Positions 1-7,553 of a stretch of DNA of 20,965 nucleotides are shown here, one piece after another. Position 1 is the first letter of the stretch; every line of letters starts with the position of its first letter. The stretch is from Bacillota bacterium (GTDB lineage Bacteria; Bacillota; Clostridia; Acetivibrionales; Acetivibrionaceae). The stretch is from assembly GCA_023398495.1 (NCBI GenBank), contig JAEWSG010000146.1, positions 1 through 20,965 on the forward strand, given 5' to 3'. The notes under the pieces were generated by a model that saw only the letters and a program-made list of their open reading frames with translations, was not told the origin of the DNA and searched no databases. Position numbers and translations under genes: made by a program.

Positions 1-13
1 TAATTCATATTAT

Positions 14-90
14 GTACCCTCTTTCGTTAATTAGTGATAAGTGCTTGCAAGCTCCTTATACACAGTATTTTAACAGAGGGTACTTTTATT
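14..90 (+). terminator. Large nested hairpin followed by a T-rich run
   Basis: GTACCCTCT at 14-22 pairs perfectly with AGAGGGTAC at 75-83. Inside are GTTAA/TTAAC, ATAAG/CTTAT and the self-complementary GCTTGCAAGC. The plus strand continues TTTTATTTT, which suits termination of something entering from the left edge. On the minus strand it lies directly after the dockerin gene stop, so it could protect or end that mRNA too, but no U-run follows on that side. The structure is clear; the role is inferred. Confidence 0.5.
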
Positions 91-91
91 T

Positions 92-1918
92 TCAAAGGTC
101 ATCAAACTTTATTACAGGAATGCTAATTAATGATATTTCTTCTCCTTCCTTTAATACAATTTCTGTGTATTCTAAATCCAGTGTAGAATTTGATTTAAAA
201 GCATTTGTTACTACATATCCTTCATTTTTCTGAATATCACCAAGTATCCTTTTATACTTTCCATTAGAGTTATTATTTAGTATTGTCAAATCGCTTATAT
301 AATTTGATGCAGCAGTAATTCCTGTTGTATTAATATAATTTCTCGTTTCTAAAAGCTCAGAATCAGTCATATTATAGTATTTATAAAAACCATCATTTTT
401 TGCTTTTCCATCATCCCAAGTTGTGTCCATATGGTACCATTTATCATCAATTTTCACCAAGTTCCAGGCATGATCTTCATTAGTTACTATTTTATTTTCG
501 ATACCTGCTGCTACAAGCAACTTATATGTTAGCTGAGCATATCCTTCACATACTGTTTTACCATAGTATAACGCATCATAAGCTGAATTGTATTCTGGCA
601 AGTCAGAATATACTACTCTACTTAGAACATAATCATGTATTAGTTTTACTTTTTCATGATCAGACATATCTTTGTTTACCAATCCATCAACTATTAACTT
701 AACATTTTCATCCACAAAGTTTTCTTGTTCTAATGAAGTCTCATATTCAACTTCAAATGATACTGACGTAATCCCCACACTAATACCCATAGAATAACTA
801 TAATTCCTAATAGATTGTTTCAAGTAAGAATCTTCATTCAAAATAGTATTTATAGAACTATCAATTTCAGCTTCGCTGATAGAACCTTTAAAAACAATAT
901 CAATATTATCATTTCTATTTTTTATCTTAGTTCTTAAAACACTACTTAGTTTATCTACTGAACGTACTACATCTGAATACTCTCTATCCTCATACGTAAA
1001 ATCTAAAGTAATTTTATAATTACCAGAACTTTCACTAGAACTGTACAAAGTATCTTCTAACATAAACGGAACAGAACTTTCATTAACAGCATCATAAATA
1101 ATACTACTTATATTATCATTAATGTCGCTTAGATCTCCTGTATAAGTGAAAGTATATGTTGTTCCTTTTGTTTTAAAGTTTTTCACAAGCCCTAGTTTAA
1201 GCTGTTCCATATTGCTAACAGTTGTTGTTATGCTATAAATATTACTTGTCTCTGATACATTACCCTGTTTATCAGTAGCTACCACCCATAGCTCATAAGT
1301 TCTATTCGCCTCAAGATTAGTTATCTTAATTGTTGATTCTTTTGAAGTTGCTAATAAAAACATTCCATCTGAAATAATCCCATATTCTTCAACGCCAACA
1401 TTATCTGTTGAAGGATTCCAACTTAATACAGCACTCGTATCAGTCACATTTGTTGCTACTAAATCCGTAGGAGCTGATGGCGCTTCTGTATCATTTGCCA
1501 CTGATGGTGTACTTGTCGGGGTTACATCTGTACTTGTTGGTGTATTTATTGATAATGTAGGTGTCACAATAACTTCTTCTGCTGGAAAAGTATCCCTAAA
1601 ACCCAGCAAAAACTGCCTCAAATATGCAAAATCAATGCTGTTAAACACTCCGTTACCGTCTAAGTCCGATGCCCATGCAGCATTTACAACTGGAAAATCA
1701 TCGATCATTCCAAGTAATTTCATTCTCATGTGGGCAAAATCAATACTGTTCCTAGATCCATCTCCATTTACATCAGCAATTATGTTTGATACTTTGGCGT
1801 CTTCATCTGCAGCTTCTGCTTTTACATACCCAAAGGCACCAAACATAGATGACATAAGAATTTGAGTTGCAAATACTCCTGAAATGATTGCAGATATTAT
1901 TTTTTTACTTCTAAACAT
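92..1918 (-). CDS. Secreted dockerin / FN3 / transglutaminase-like protein (cellulosome-associated)
   Basis: 608 aa. Residues 1-37 are a signal peptide: basic start, hydrophobic core, and an A-E-A-type cleavage region. Residues about 47-109 form a type I dockerin with two calcium-loop repeats, DVNGDG and DLDGNG, each followed by N-S-I-D-F-A and a helix ending LLG. A Thr/Pro/Ser linker (about 110-145) leads to a fibronectin type III domain (about 147-232). The C-terminal half holds a transglutaminase-like fold with candidate triad Cys457 (TVCEGYAQ), His483 (EDHAWN) and Asp498 (HMDTTWDD). The dockerin should dock the protein onto a scaffoldin cohesin outside the cell. Family members with this core can be proteases, cross-linkers or inactive binders, so the substrate is unknown. 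A dockerin directly after the signal peptide is unusual, since most are C-terminal. The ATG start has GGGGG 7 bp upstream. The gene is monocistronic, with its own promoter near 2000. Confidence 0.9.
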   Translation of the reverse strand: MFRSKKIISAIISGVFATQILMSSMFGAFGYVKAEAADEDAKVSNIIADVNGDGSRNSIDFAHMRMKLLGMIDDFPVVNAAWASDLDGNGVFNSIDFAYLRQFLLGFRDTFPAEEVIVTPTLSINTPTSTDVTPTSTPSVANDTEAPSAPTDLVATNVTDTSAVLSWNPSTDNVGVEEYGIISDGMFLLATSKESTIKITNLEANRTYELWVVATDKQGNVSETSNIYSITTTVSNMEQLKLGLVKNFKTKGTTYTFTYTGDLSDINDNISSIIYDAVNESSVPFMLEDTLYSSSESSGNYKITLDFTYEDREYSDVVRSVDKLSSVLRTKIKNRNDNIDIVFKGSISEAEIDSSINTILNEDSYLKQSIRNYSYSMGISVGITSVSFEVEYETSLEQENFVDENVKLIVDGLVNKDMSDHEKVKLIHDYVLSRVVYSDLPEYNSAYDALYYGKTVCEGYAQLTYKLLVAAGIENKIVTNEDHAWNLVKIDDKWYHMDTTWDDGKAKNDGFYKYYNMTDSELLETRNYINTTGITAASNYISDLTILNNNSNGKYKRILGDIQKNEGYVVTNAFKSNSTLDLEYTEIVLKEGEEISLISIPVIKFDDL

Positions 1919-1983
1919 TTAATTACCCCCAATAAATAAAATAATTAGCAAACTGCACTAATTGTGTAATACATTATGATAGA

Positions 1984-2012
1984 ATTCTATCAAAGCTAAC
2001 TATATTTGTAAA
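1984..2012 (-). promoter_or_regulatory. Extended -10 promoter for the dockerin gene, with an overlapping 16-bp palindrome
   Basis: Read on the minus strand, TTTACA (2007-2012) is followed after 17 bp by TAGAAT (1984-1989), with TG one base before the -10, so this is a sigma-A-type extended -10. The perfect palindrome TGATAGAATTCTATCA (1977-1992) covers the -10 exactly and could be an operator. The leader to the ATG is about 60 nt. The elements are seen in the sequence; regulation is inferred. Confidence 0.6.
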
Positions 2013-2096
2013 CGATATATACAGATGAACTACATGATGATCTTTTATGGCACTCAATGCATAATGTTGTTGCAAGAAATTTCAGCCAGCTTGTAC

Positions 2097-2175
2097 CTAG
2101 TGCTTTTGAACATAATTCATTTCTAGAAATGAATTATGCAAAATGCACATCCTATGTTTTTTGCTAATCAGCACT
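2097..2175. repeat. AT-rich palindromic repeat, copy 1
   Basis: It starts with the 27-bp segment (2097-2123) that recurs exactly at 5854-5880 and 5968-5994. A perfect 28-bp palindrome lies at 2111-2138 (half-site CATAATTCATTTCT). It continues with about 40 bp that match 5883-5923 almost base for base. The outer ends AGTGCT (2099-2104) and AGCACT (2170-2175) are inverted repeats. There is no coding potential. It lies in the 396-bp gap between the dockerin gene and the L,D-transpeptidase gene, which otherwise holds only the two promoters. It is likely a small non-autonomous element or REP-like repeat. Confidence 0.7.
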
Positions 2176-2261
2176 TTTTCAAACATCCCATGAAACCTTA
2201 AAAAAAGTTATTAACAATATATTAAATTTATCAGCAATTCAGGGCAAAATATTAAGTGCAA

Positions 2262-2270
2262 TGCTATAAT
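2262..2270 (+). promoter_or_regulatory. Extended -10 promoter for the L,D-transpeptidase gene
   Basis: TGCTATAAT is a perfect TATAAT with the TGn extension, 45 bp before the GTG start. No good -35 lies at 17 bp, which extended -10 promoters can tolerate. The transcript would have a leader of roughly 35-40 nt. Confidence 0.5.
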
Positions 2271-2314
2271 TATATTACAATCGGTACTTACTGGTAATTG
2301 GAGGTGTACAAATA

Positions 2315-3049
2315 GTGATTTTTTTGAAAAAGACTATACTATTTTCTTTGGCTGTTTTTGCTGTTTTAATCTGTGCTACATATGTTAGAAATAATTTTCC
2401 CTCAGAGATTATTCCCGATACAATAAATCCTACCATTTTTTCAGTTCCTTCACCTTCGGCAACAAATAGAAGTTCTCAAATTTCTGATAAATTTCATACA
2501 TGGAGCGTGTATCCGGATATTCCACTTGCACAAATAATGGAAGATAAAGGCTATAATGCAGACGATAACGTAAATATTTATGTGGACATTAAAAGCAGAA
2601 CTTTGGTTTTCAGATATTCTGATGAGGCTTTAAAGAAGTACAGGATATCAACCGGTCCCAATACGGATTTAGGTGACAAAGAAAAGGAAGGCGATAATCG
2701 TACACCTCGCGGAAACTTTTACATCTGTTCAAAAGACGTTTATTCACCGCCAAAAGGTTACTTGGGCTCTAGATGGATGTTATTGAGTTATCCTAATTTA
2801 GAAGCTGCTGAGCGTGGACTTGACAGTGGACTTATTGATGAAAGAACCTATAATAAGGTTAAGTCAGCAAACCTTGAAAAGCGGATACCCCCTCAGAACA
2901 CCATATTAGGCAGTGCAATAGGTATCCATGGCGGTGCTAGGGAGAACCTCCGCAAAGACTGGACTGCGGGATGTGTTGGCATGTATGACAAAGATGTAGA
3001 AGAAATTTTCGAATTTGTAAAGATCGGCACGCCAGTGTTTATAGAGTGA
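2315..3049 (+). CDS. L,D-transpeptidase, YkuD family
   Basis: 244 aa. A single N-terminal hydrophobic segment (about 6-24) should anchor the protein in the membrane or act as a signal, followed by a Ser/Thr/Pro-rich stalk (to about 60). The YkuD domain runs from about 85 to the end. It carries the family signature: His205-Gly in GIHGG and the nucleophile Cys220 in WTAGCVGM. Such enzymes act on peptidoglycan stem peptides outside the membrane, making 3-3 cross-links or attaching or trimming wall components; which reaction applies here cannot be read from the sequence. The GTG start has GGAGGTG 8 bp upstream. It is transcribed towards the ATP synthase operon, and the two stop codons are 2 bp apart. 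No LysM or other wall-binding repeat is present. Confidence 0.9.
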   Translation: MIFLKKTILFSLAVFAVLICATYVRNNFPSEIIPDTINPTIFSVPSPSATNRSSQISDKFHTWSVYPDIPLAQIMEDKGYNADDNVNIYVDIKSRTLVFRYSDEALKKYRISTGPNTDLGDKEKEGDNRTPRGNFYICSKDVYSPPKGYLGSRWMLLSYPNLEAAERGLDSGLIDERTYNKVKSANLEKRIPPQNTILGSAIGIHGGARENLRKDWTAGCVGMYDKDVEEIFEFVKIGTPVFIE

Positions 3050-3051
3050 TA

Positions 3052-3459
3052 TTATTTGCCCCTTCGTCCTGCTGCAAGTCTTGCCATAGCTCTTGCCAGA
3101 GCAGCTTTAGACTGAAAGTATTCGGTTTGACTGGTCCTCCTGCGCATTCTTTCCTCAGCTCTGTCTTTAGCTGCTTTCGCTCTGTTTAAATCTATTTCAT
3201 CCGGCCACTCTGCAGTATCAACCAAAATAATAGCCTTATTTTGTTTAACTTCCATAAAGCCTTGACCTAATACTGCTTCGATCCAGTTACCGTTTTTCTT
3301 AATTTTGACAGATCCGATATCTATTACTGTTACAATAGGCATATGATCCTTTAATATACCCATTTCTCCTGATGGAGTTTTAATAACCAAAGATTCCACG
3401 TCACCCCAGAAAAATTTTCTGTCAAGTGTCAATATCTCTATATAAAATGAATCAGACAT
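3052..3459 (-). CDS. atpC: F1 ATP synthase epsilon subunit
   Basis: 135 aa, the usual length. The N-terminal beta-sandwich (about 1-85) shows the family pattern GEMGILKDHMPIVT, and the C-terminal Ala/Arg-rich helical hairpin runs about 90-135. Epsilon sits on the central stalk with gamma and, in many bacteria, restrains ATP hydrolysis through its C-terminal helices. It is the last gene of the atp operon, 38 bp after atpD. The ATG start has GGAGG at 7 bp. Its TAA stop is 2 bp from the convergent L,D-transpeptidase stop, so no ordinary intergenic terminator fits here. Confidence 0.97.
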   Translation of the reverse strand: MSDSFYIEILTLDRKFFWGDVESLVIKTPSGEMGILKDHMPIVTVIDIGSVKIKKNGNWIEAVLGQGFMEVKQNKAIILVDTAEWPDEIDLNRAKAAKDRAEERMRRRTSQTEYFQSKAALARAMARLAAGRRGK

Positions 3460-3497
3460 AATATAACCTCCAAAACCACGAATTCCTGAATATTGTA

Positions 3498-4889
3498 TTA
3501 GAGTGTGCGAGCCTTTTCATATACTTCATCTATCGTTCCTGTCATATAGAAAGCCGCTTCAGGTATGTCATCCATTTTTCCGTCAATAATTTCCTTAAAT
3601 CCTCTTATTGTATCTTTTATACTTACGTATCTGCCCTTATAGCCTGTAAAGGTTTCAGCTACAAAGAAAGGCTGTGACAAATACCTTTGAATCTTTCTTG
3701 CCCTGAATACAGTAAGTTTGTCTTCATCAGTCAGTTCATCCAGACCCAGAATTGCAATTATATCCTGTAATTCCTTATATCTTTGTAAAATTTCCTGCAC
3801 TTTTCTTGCAACCCTGTAATGTTCTTCTCCAACAATGTTTGCATCAAGCACCCTTGAAGTTGAATCTAACGGATCAACAGCCGGATATATTCCCTGTTCA
3901 ACAATTTGCCTTGATAAAACAGTTGTTGCATCAAGATGGGCAAAGGTAGTAGCTGGTGCAGGGTCTGTAAGGTCATCAGCAGGAACATATACTGCCTGGA
4001 CCGATGTGATTGAACCCTTTTTTGTTGAAGTTATCCTTTCCTGAAGTGCACCGACGTCTGTCGCCAGAGTTGGTTGGTAACCGACTGCTGAAGGAACTCT
4101 GCCAAGCAGTGCCGAAACTTCCGAACCAGCCTGAATAAACCTGAATATATTATCAATAAACAGCAGCACATCCTGCCCCATTTCATCCCTGAAATACTCT
4201 GCCATAGTGAGACCCGAGAGTCCAACCCTCATTCTTGAGCCCGGGGGCTCATTCATCTGACCGAATACAAGAGCTGTTTTTTCAATAACTCCAGATTCCT
4301 TCATCTCATTCCATAAATCGTTACCTTCTCTGGTCCGCTCTCCAACACCTGTGAATACAGAATAACCACCATGTTCGGTAGCAATATTTCTGATCAATTC
4401 CATAATAAGAACAGTCTTTCCAACCCCAGCTCCACCAAAGAGCCCTATTTTTCCGCCTTTTGCATACGGTGCAAGTAGATCAACTACTTTAATTCCCGTT
4501 TCCAGGATTTCAGTAGAAGGCTTCAACTCATCTAAACCGGGAGCCGGTCTATGAATTGGAAGATACTTTTCTGCTTTTACCTCTCCCTTGTTATCAGCAG
4601 CATTTCCCAAAACATTAAACAATCTTCCTAAGACCTCTTTGCCCACAGGAACTTTTATCGGTTCTCCTGTATCTTTAGCATCCATACCTCTCATAAGGCC
4701 GTCGGAGGCAGACATTGAAATACACCTGACTGTGTCATTTCCAACGTACTGCATAACTTCTGCAATAACCTTATTGTTCTGTGCTTCAATCTCTATGGCA
4801 TTGTAAATTTTCGGAAGGAATCCTCTTTCAAATTTAACGTCAATTACAGGACCAATAACCTGTATAATTTTACCTAACTTCTGTACCAT
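3498..4889 (-). CDS. atpD: F1 ATP synthase beta subunit (catalytic)
   Basis: 463 aa. Beta carries the catalytic nucleotide site of the F1 hexamer. Seen are the Walker A loop GGAGVGKT (about 152-159), the catalytic-glutamate region GERTREGNDL, the Walker B strand DVLLFIDNIFRF, and a DELSEED-like loop (DELTDED) that contacts gamma. The frame can be extended to a GTG 9 bp further upstream, but that GTG overlaps the ribosome site. The ATG at 4889 has GGAG at 8 bp and gives the family N-terminus MVQKLGKIIQV, so it is chosen. It lies 52 bp after atpG. Confidence 0.97.
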   Translation of the reverse strand: MVQKLGKIIQVIGPVIDVKFERGFLPKIYNAIEIEAQNNKVIAEVMQYVGNDTVRCISMSASDGLMRGMDAKDTGEPIKVPVGKEVLGRLFNVLGNAADNKGEVKAEKYLPIHRPAPGLDELKPSTEILETGIKVVDLLAPYAKGGKIGLFGGAGVGKTVLIMELIRNIATEHGGYSVFTGVGERTREGNDLWNEMKESGVIEKTALVFGQMNEPPGSRMRVGLSGLTMAEYFRDEMGQDVLLFIDNIFRFIQAGSEVSALLGRVPSAVGYQPTLATDVGALQERITSTKKGSITSVQAVYVPADDLTDPAPATTFAHLDATTVLSRQIVEQGIYPAVDPLDSTSRVLDANIVGEEHYRVARKVQEILQRYKELQDIIAILGLDELTDEDKLTVFRARKIQRYLSQPFFVAETFTGYKGRYVSIKDTIRGFKEIIDGKMDDIPEAAFYMTGTIDEVYEKARTL

Positions 4890-4941
4890 CTTTCCCACTC
4901 CGTTCAGTTTTCGATTAAATCACCTAAATATAACTTTCCCA

Positions 4942-5835
4942 CTATTTTAAGGCTTCTGATCCACCTACAATTTCAGAAATCTCTTGAGTAATTTTGGATT
5001 GTCTTGCTCTGTTATAGCTCAAGCTGAGTTTTTCCAACATTGCATCTGCATTAGTCGTAGAGCTATCCATCGCAGACATTCTGGCACTTTGCTCACTGGT
5101 AAATGCCTCAACAAAGGCTCCGTATAAGACACCCTTTACATATTTTCCAACCAGAATGTCAAGTACCTCCTGAGGAGATGGATCATATGCAATGATATTA
5201 TCTATCTTATCTTCGATATTATCAGTGATCTTCATTTCCTCCCGAAGCGTATGAAGCTCCAAGGGCAGTAATTTTATTATCTGAGGCTCGATTGATATAG
5301 TTGAGTGCATGTTCGTAAACGCCAGATATAATTCATCAAAAACCCCCTCGGCAAACATGTCCAGAACGAATTCCGCTATGTCCCTTGCCCTGTACACAGT
5401 TGGATTCTGAACAGGATAGTCAAACTCCATGTTCACATTGTACCTATTCTTTAAAAAATGATACTTGCCAACGCTACCAGCTACAAATAAGGGTACTTCT
5501 CTATCCTCAGCCAGATGTTCTTCAACCAGCTTAATCATATTATGGTTATATCCCCCGGCAAGCCCTTTATCACCTGTCAGAATTAAATATGCCTTTTTCC
5601 TGCTCTCTTTCTCATCCCTTAAGTCGAAATATTTATTGTTTATTTCTCCACTGTGCATAAGTATATCTACCATGGTAGAACGCACTTTCTCAAAATACGG
5701 CAAGGCATGGTCAAGCTGCCTTCTTGCACGCTTTAGTTTTGCTGCGGAAATCAGTTTCATGGCTTTTGTAATTTGCTTTGTTTCTTTTATACTCTTTATC
5801 CTGAGCTTAATCTCATTTATCTGAGCCAAATCCAT
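4942..5835 (-). CDS. atpG: F1 ATP synthase gamma subunit (central shaft)
   Basis: About 297 aa. The N-terminal helix has the family pattern IKLRIKSIKETKQITKAMKLISAAKL, and the C-terminal helix ends SYNRARQSKITQEISEIVGG; together they form the rotating coiled coil. The start is uncertain. GTG and ATG codons at 5838 and 5835 overlap the only ribosome site (GGTGAT inside TAAGCTGGTGAT, two mismatches from a full site). A TTG at 5829 sits 6 bp after GGTG and would give MAQINEIKLRIKSI, which matches the usual distance from the start to the IK..I motif. The ATG is reported here; the TTG may be the true start. The gene begins only 18 bp after the repeat element that separates it from atpA, which may explain the poor ribosome site. 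Confidence 0.95.
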   Translation of the reverse strand: MDLAQINEIKLRIKSIKETKQITKAMKLISAAKLKRARRQLDHALPYFEKVRSTMVDILMHSGEINNKYFDLRDEKESRKKAYLILTGDKGLAGGYNHNMIKLVEEHLAEDREVPLFVAGSVGKYHFLKNRYNVNMEFDYPVQNPTVYRARDIAEFVLDMFAEGVFDELYLAFTNMHSTISIEPQIIKLLPLELHTLREEMKITDNIEDKIDNIIAYDPSPQEVLDILVGKYVKGVLYGAFVEAFTSEQSARMSAMDSSTTNADAMLEKLSLSYNRARQSKITQEISEIVGGSEALK

Positions 5836-5853
5836 CACCAGCTTATATTTATT

Positions 5854-5994
5854 CTAGTGCTTTTGAACATAATTCATTTCTTTAAATGAATTATGCAAAA
5901 TGCACATCATATGTTTTTTGCTGATTAACAAAATTAAATTGTAAAATTTTTATTTTGTTAATCAGTACTAGTGCTTTTGAACATAATTCATTTC
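5854..5994. repeat. AT-rich palindromic repeat inside the atp operon, copies 2 and 3
   Basis: The same 27-bp segment occurs exactly at 5854-5880 and 5968-5994, and matches copy 1 at 2097-2123. Copy 2 continues through a 28-bp near-palindrome (5868-5895) and about 30 bp shared with copy 1. It then holds a second stem, CTGATTAACAAAAT (5921-5934) with ATTTTGTTAATCAG (5952-5965). Copy 3 stops within a base or so of the palindrome centre. Its last two bases lie in the atpA stop codon (5993-5995). Read as a unit from about 5883 to 5994, the ends form imperfect 22-bp terminal inverted repeats (AAATGAATTATG on both). On the operon mRNA this gives two stem-loops between alpha and gamma. Confidence 0.8.
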
Positions 5995-7513
5995 ACTTTT
6001 CTTCTATAGAATATTGACTTTTAAATTCCTCTATTGCAGTTCTCAATTCGCTTTCTATAACTTCCTCCAGATTTCCGGTTGTACGGATAACTTCTAAAAC
6101 CTTCGCATGTTTTTCTTTAATATACTTCAAAAGTTCTTTATTAAATTCTCTTACCTTCTTTGTCGGTAAATCCATAAGGTAACTATTGGTTGCACAAAAC
6201 AGTACAGCCACCTGTTCTTCAACCGGCAAAGTCTTGTGCAGCGACTGCTTTAACGTTTCAACAAGCCGTTCGCCCTGAATCAGCTTATCTCTTGTAACCT
6301 TGTCAAGGTCTGAACCAAATTGTGCAAAAACAGCCAATTCCCTGTATTGTGCAAGATTTATCCTTATAGAACCTGCGACTTTCTTCATTGCTTTAATCTG
6401 TGCTGCCCCACCTACCCTTGAAACTGACAAGCCCACATTTACTGCAGGCCTTTGGCCTGAATAAAATAATTGGGACTCAAGATAAATCTGACCATCTGTA
6501 ATTGATATTACATTTGTAGGAATATAAGCAGAAACGTCACCTACCTGCGTTTCAATTATCGGTAATGCTGTAATCGAACCGCCCCCAAGCTCGTCACTTA
6601 ATCTCGCTGAACGTTCAAGCAACCTTGAGTGCAGATAAAATACATCCCCCGGAAAAGCTTCACGTCCCGGAGGTCTTCTAAGAAGAAGTGACATGGCTCT
6701 ATAAGCAACCGCATGCTTAGACAGGTCATCATACACTATCAAAACATCTTTATTGTAATTGTACATGAATTCCTCAGCAATAGCACAACCTGCATATGGG
6801 GCTATATACTGAACAGTTGACATTTCACTTGCAGTAGAAGAAACAACCACAGTATACTCCATTGCTTCATACTTTCGAAGAGTATTTATTATTCCTGCAA
6901 CAGTTGATGCCTTCTGTCCTATTGAAACATAGATACATATTACATCTTTTCCTTTTTGGTTAAGGATTGCATCTATTGCAATAGAAGTTTTTCCGGTTTG
7001 CCTGTCACCGATTATAAGCTCTCTCTGTCCTCTTCCTATCGGCACCATAGCATCAATTGCCATTATACCTGTCTGAAGCGGAGTTCCTACCGACTTCCTA
7101 TCAACAACCCCCGGAGCCGGCTTTTCTATTGGCCTTGACTTAGTGGATGCAAGTGCTCCTTTTCCATCTAAAGGTTTGCCCAGTGGGTTTATTACCCTTC
7201 CTATCAACTCCATACCTACCGGAACCTCTACAGGTTTTCCCGTCCTTTTGACGTATGTTCCTTCCTTTACATCAAGCCCTTCTCCGAAAAGAACACTACC
7301 GATGTTATCTTCTTCAAGGTTCATTGCCATGCCATAAACCCCGTTTTCAAACTCAAGCAGCTCACCATACATACAGTTTGCAAGACCATAAATTCTTGCT
7401 ATACCGTCCCCGGCTTGCAACACATATCCGACGTCATCTATTTTTTCTTTGTTTCCGTAATTCTCTATTTGCTTCTTTATAATAGAACTAACCTCTTCAG
7501 GTCTAAGTAACAT
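5993..7513 (-). CDS. atpA: F1 ATP synthase alpha subunit
   Basis: 506 aa. Alpha is the non-catalytic partner of beta in the F1 hexamer. The Walker A loop is GDRQTGKTS (about 169-177). Also seen are the arginine-finger region SVSRVGGAAQIKAMKK and the typical N-terminus LRPEEVSSIIKKQIE, which contacts delta. The longest frame starts at a GTG inside the ribosome site. The ATG at 7513 has GAGGT at 7 bp and fits the family, so it is preferred. The last two bases of the TGA stop belong to a dispersed repeat copy (5968-5994), which suggests that the original stop and 3' end were altered when the element arrived. The length stays normal, so function should be intact. Confidence 0.97.
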   Translation of the reverse strand: MLLRPEEVSSIIKKQIENYGNKEKIDDVGYVLQAGDGIARIYGLANCMYGELLEFENGVYGMAMNLEEDNIGSVLFGEGLDVKEGTYVKRTGKPVEVPVGMELIGRVINPLGKPLDGKGALASTKSRPIEKPAPGVVDRKSVGTPLQTGIMAIDAMVPIGRGQRELIIGDRQTGKTSIAIDAILNQKGKDVICIYVSIGQKASTVAGIINTLRKYEAMEYTVVVSSTASEMSTVQYIAPYAGCAIAEEFMYNYNKDVLIVYDDLSKHAVAYRAMSLLLRRPPGREAFPGDVFYLHSRLLERSARLSDELGGGSITALPIIETQVGDVSAYIPTNVISITDGQIYLESQLFYSGQRPAVNVGLSVSRVGGAAQIKAMKKVAGSIRINLAQYRELAVFAQFGSDLDKVTRDKLIQGERLVETLKQSLHKTLPVEEQVAVLFCATNSYLMDLPTKKVREFNKELLKYIKEKHAKVLEVIRTTGNLEEVIESELRTAIEEFKSQYSIEEK

Positions 7514-7553
7514 ATATATCACCTCTTAAATCAAAGCTTTTTGACTTTTGCAA

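Noticed and set aside
12..233. 73-codon plus-strand ORF at the left edge
   Set aside because: It crosses the hairpin and then lies antisense to the dockerin protein C-terminus; it has no ribosome site.
1977..1992. Fur or PerR box
   Set aside because: The centre has two bases between 7-base arms instead of one, and the arms differ from TGATAAT, so the regulator cannot be named.
2036..2126. Small plus-strand ORF of about 30 codons running into repeat copy 1
   Set aside because: No ribosome site before its ATG pair, no recognisable protein, and its last third is repeat DNA ending in the palindrome.
5854..5994. CRISPR-like repeat-spacer array
   Set aside because: Only two repeat starts 114 bp apart, the intervening DNA is itself palindromic, and no cas genes are present.
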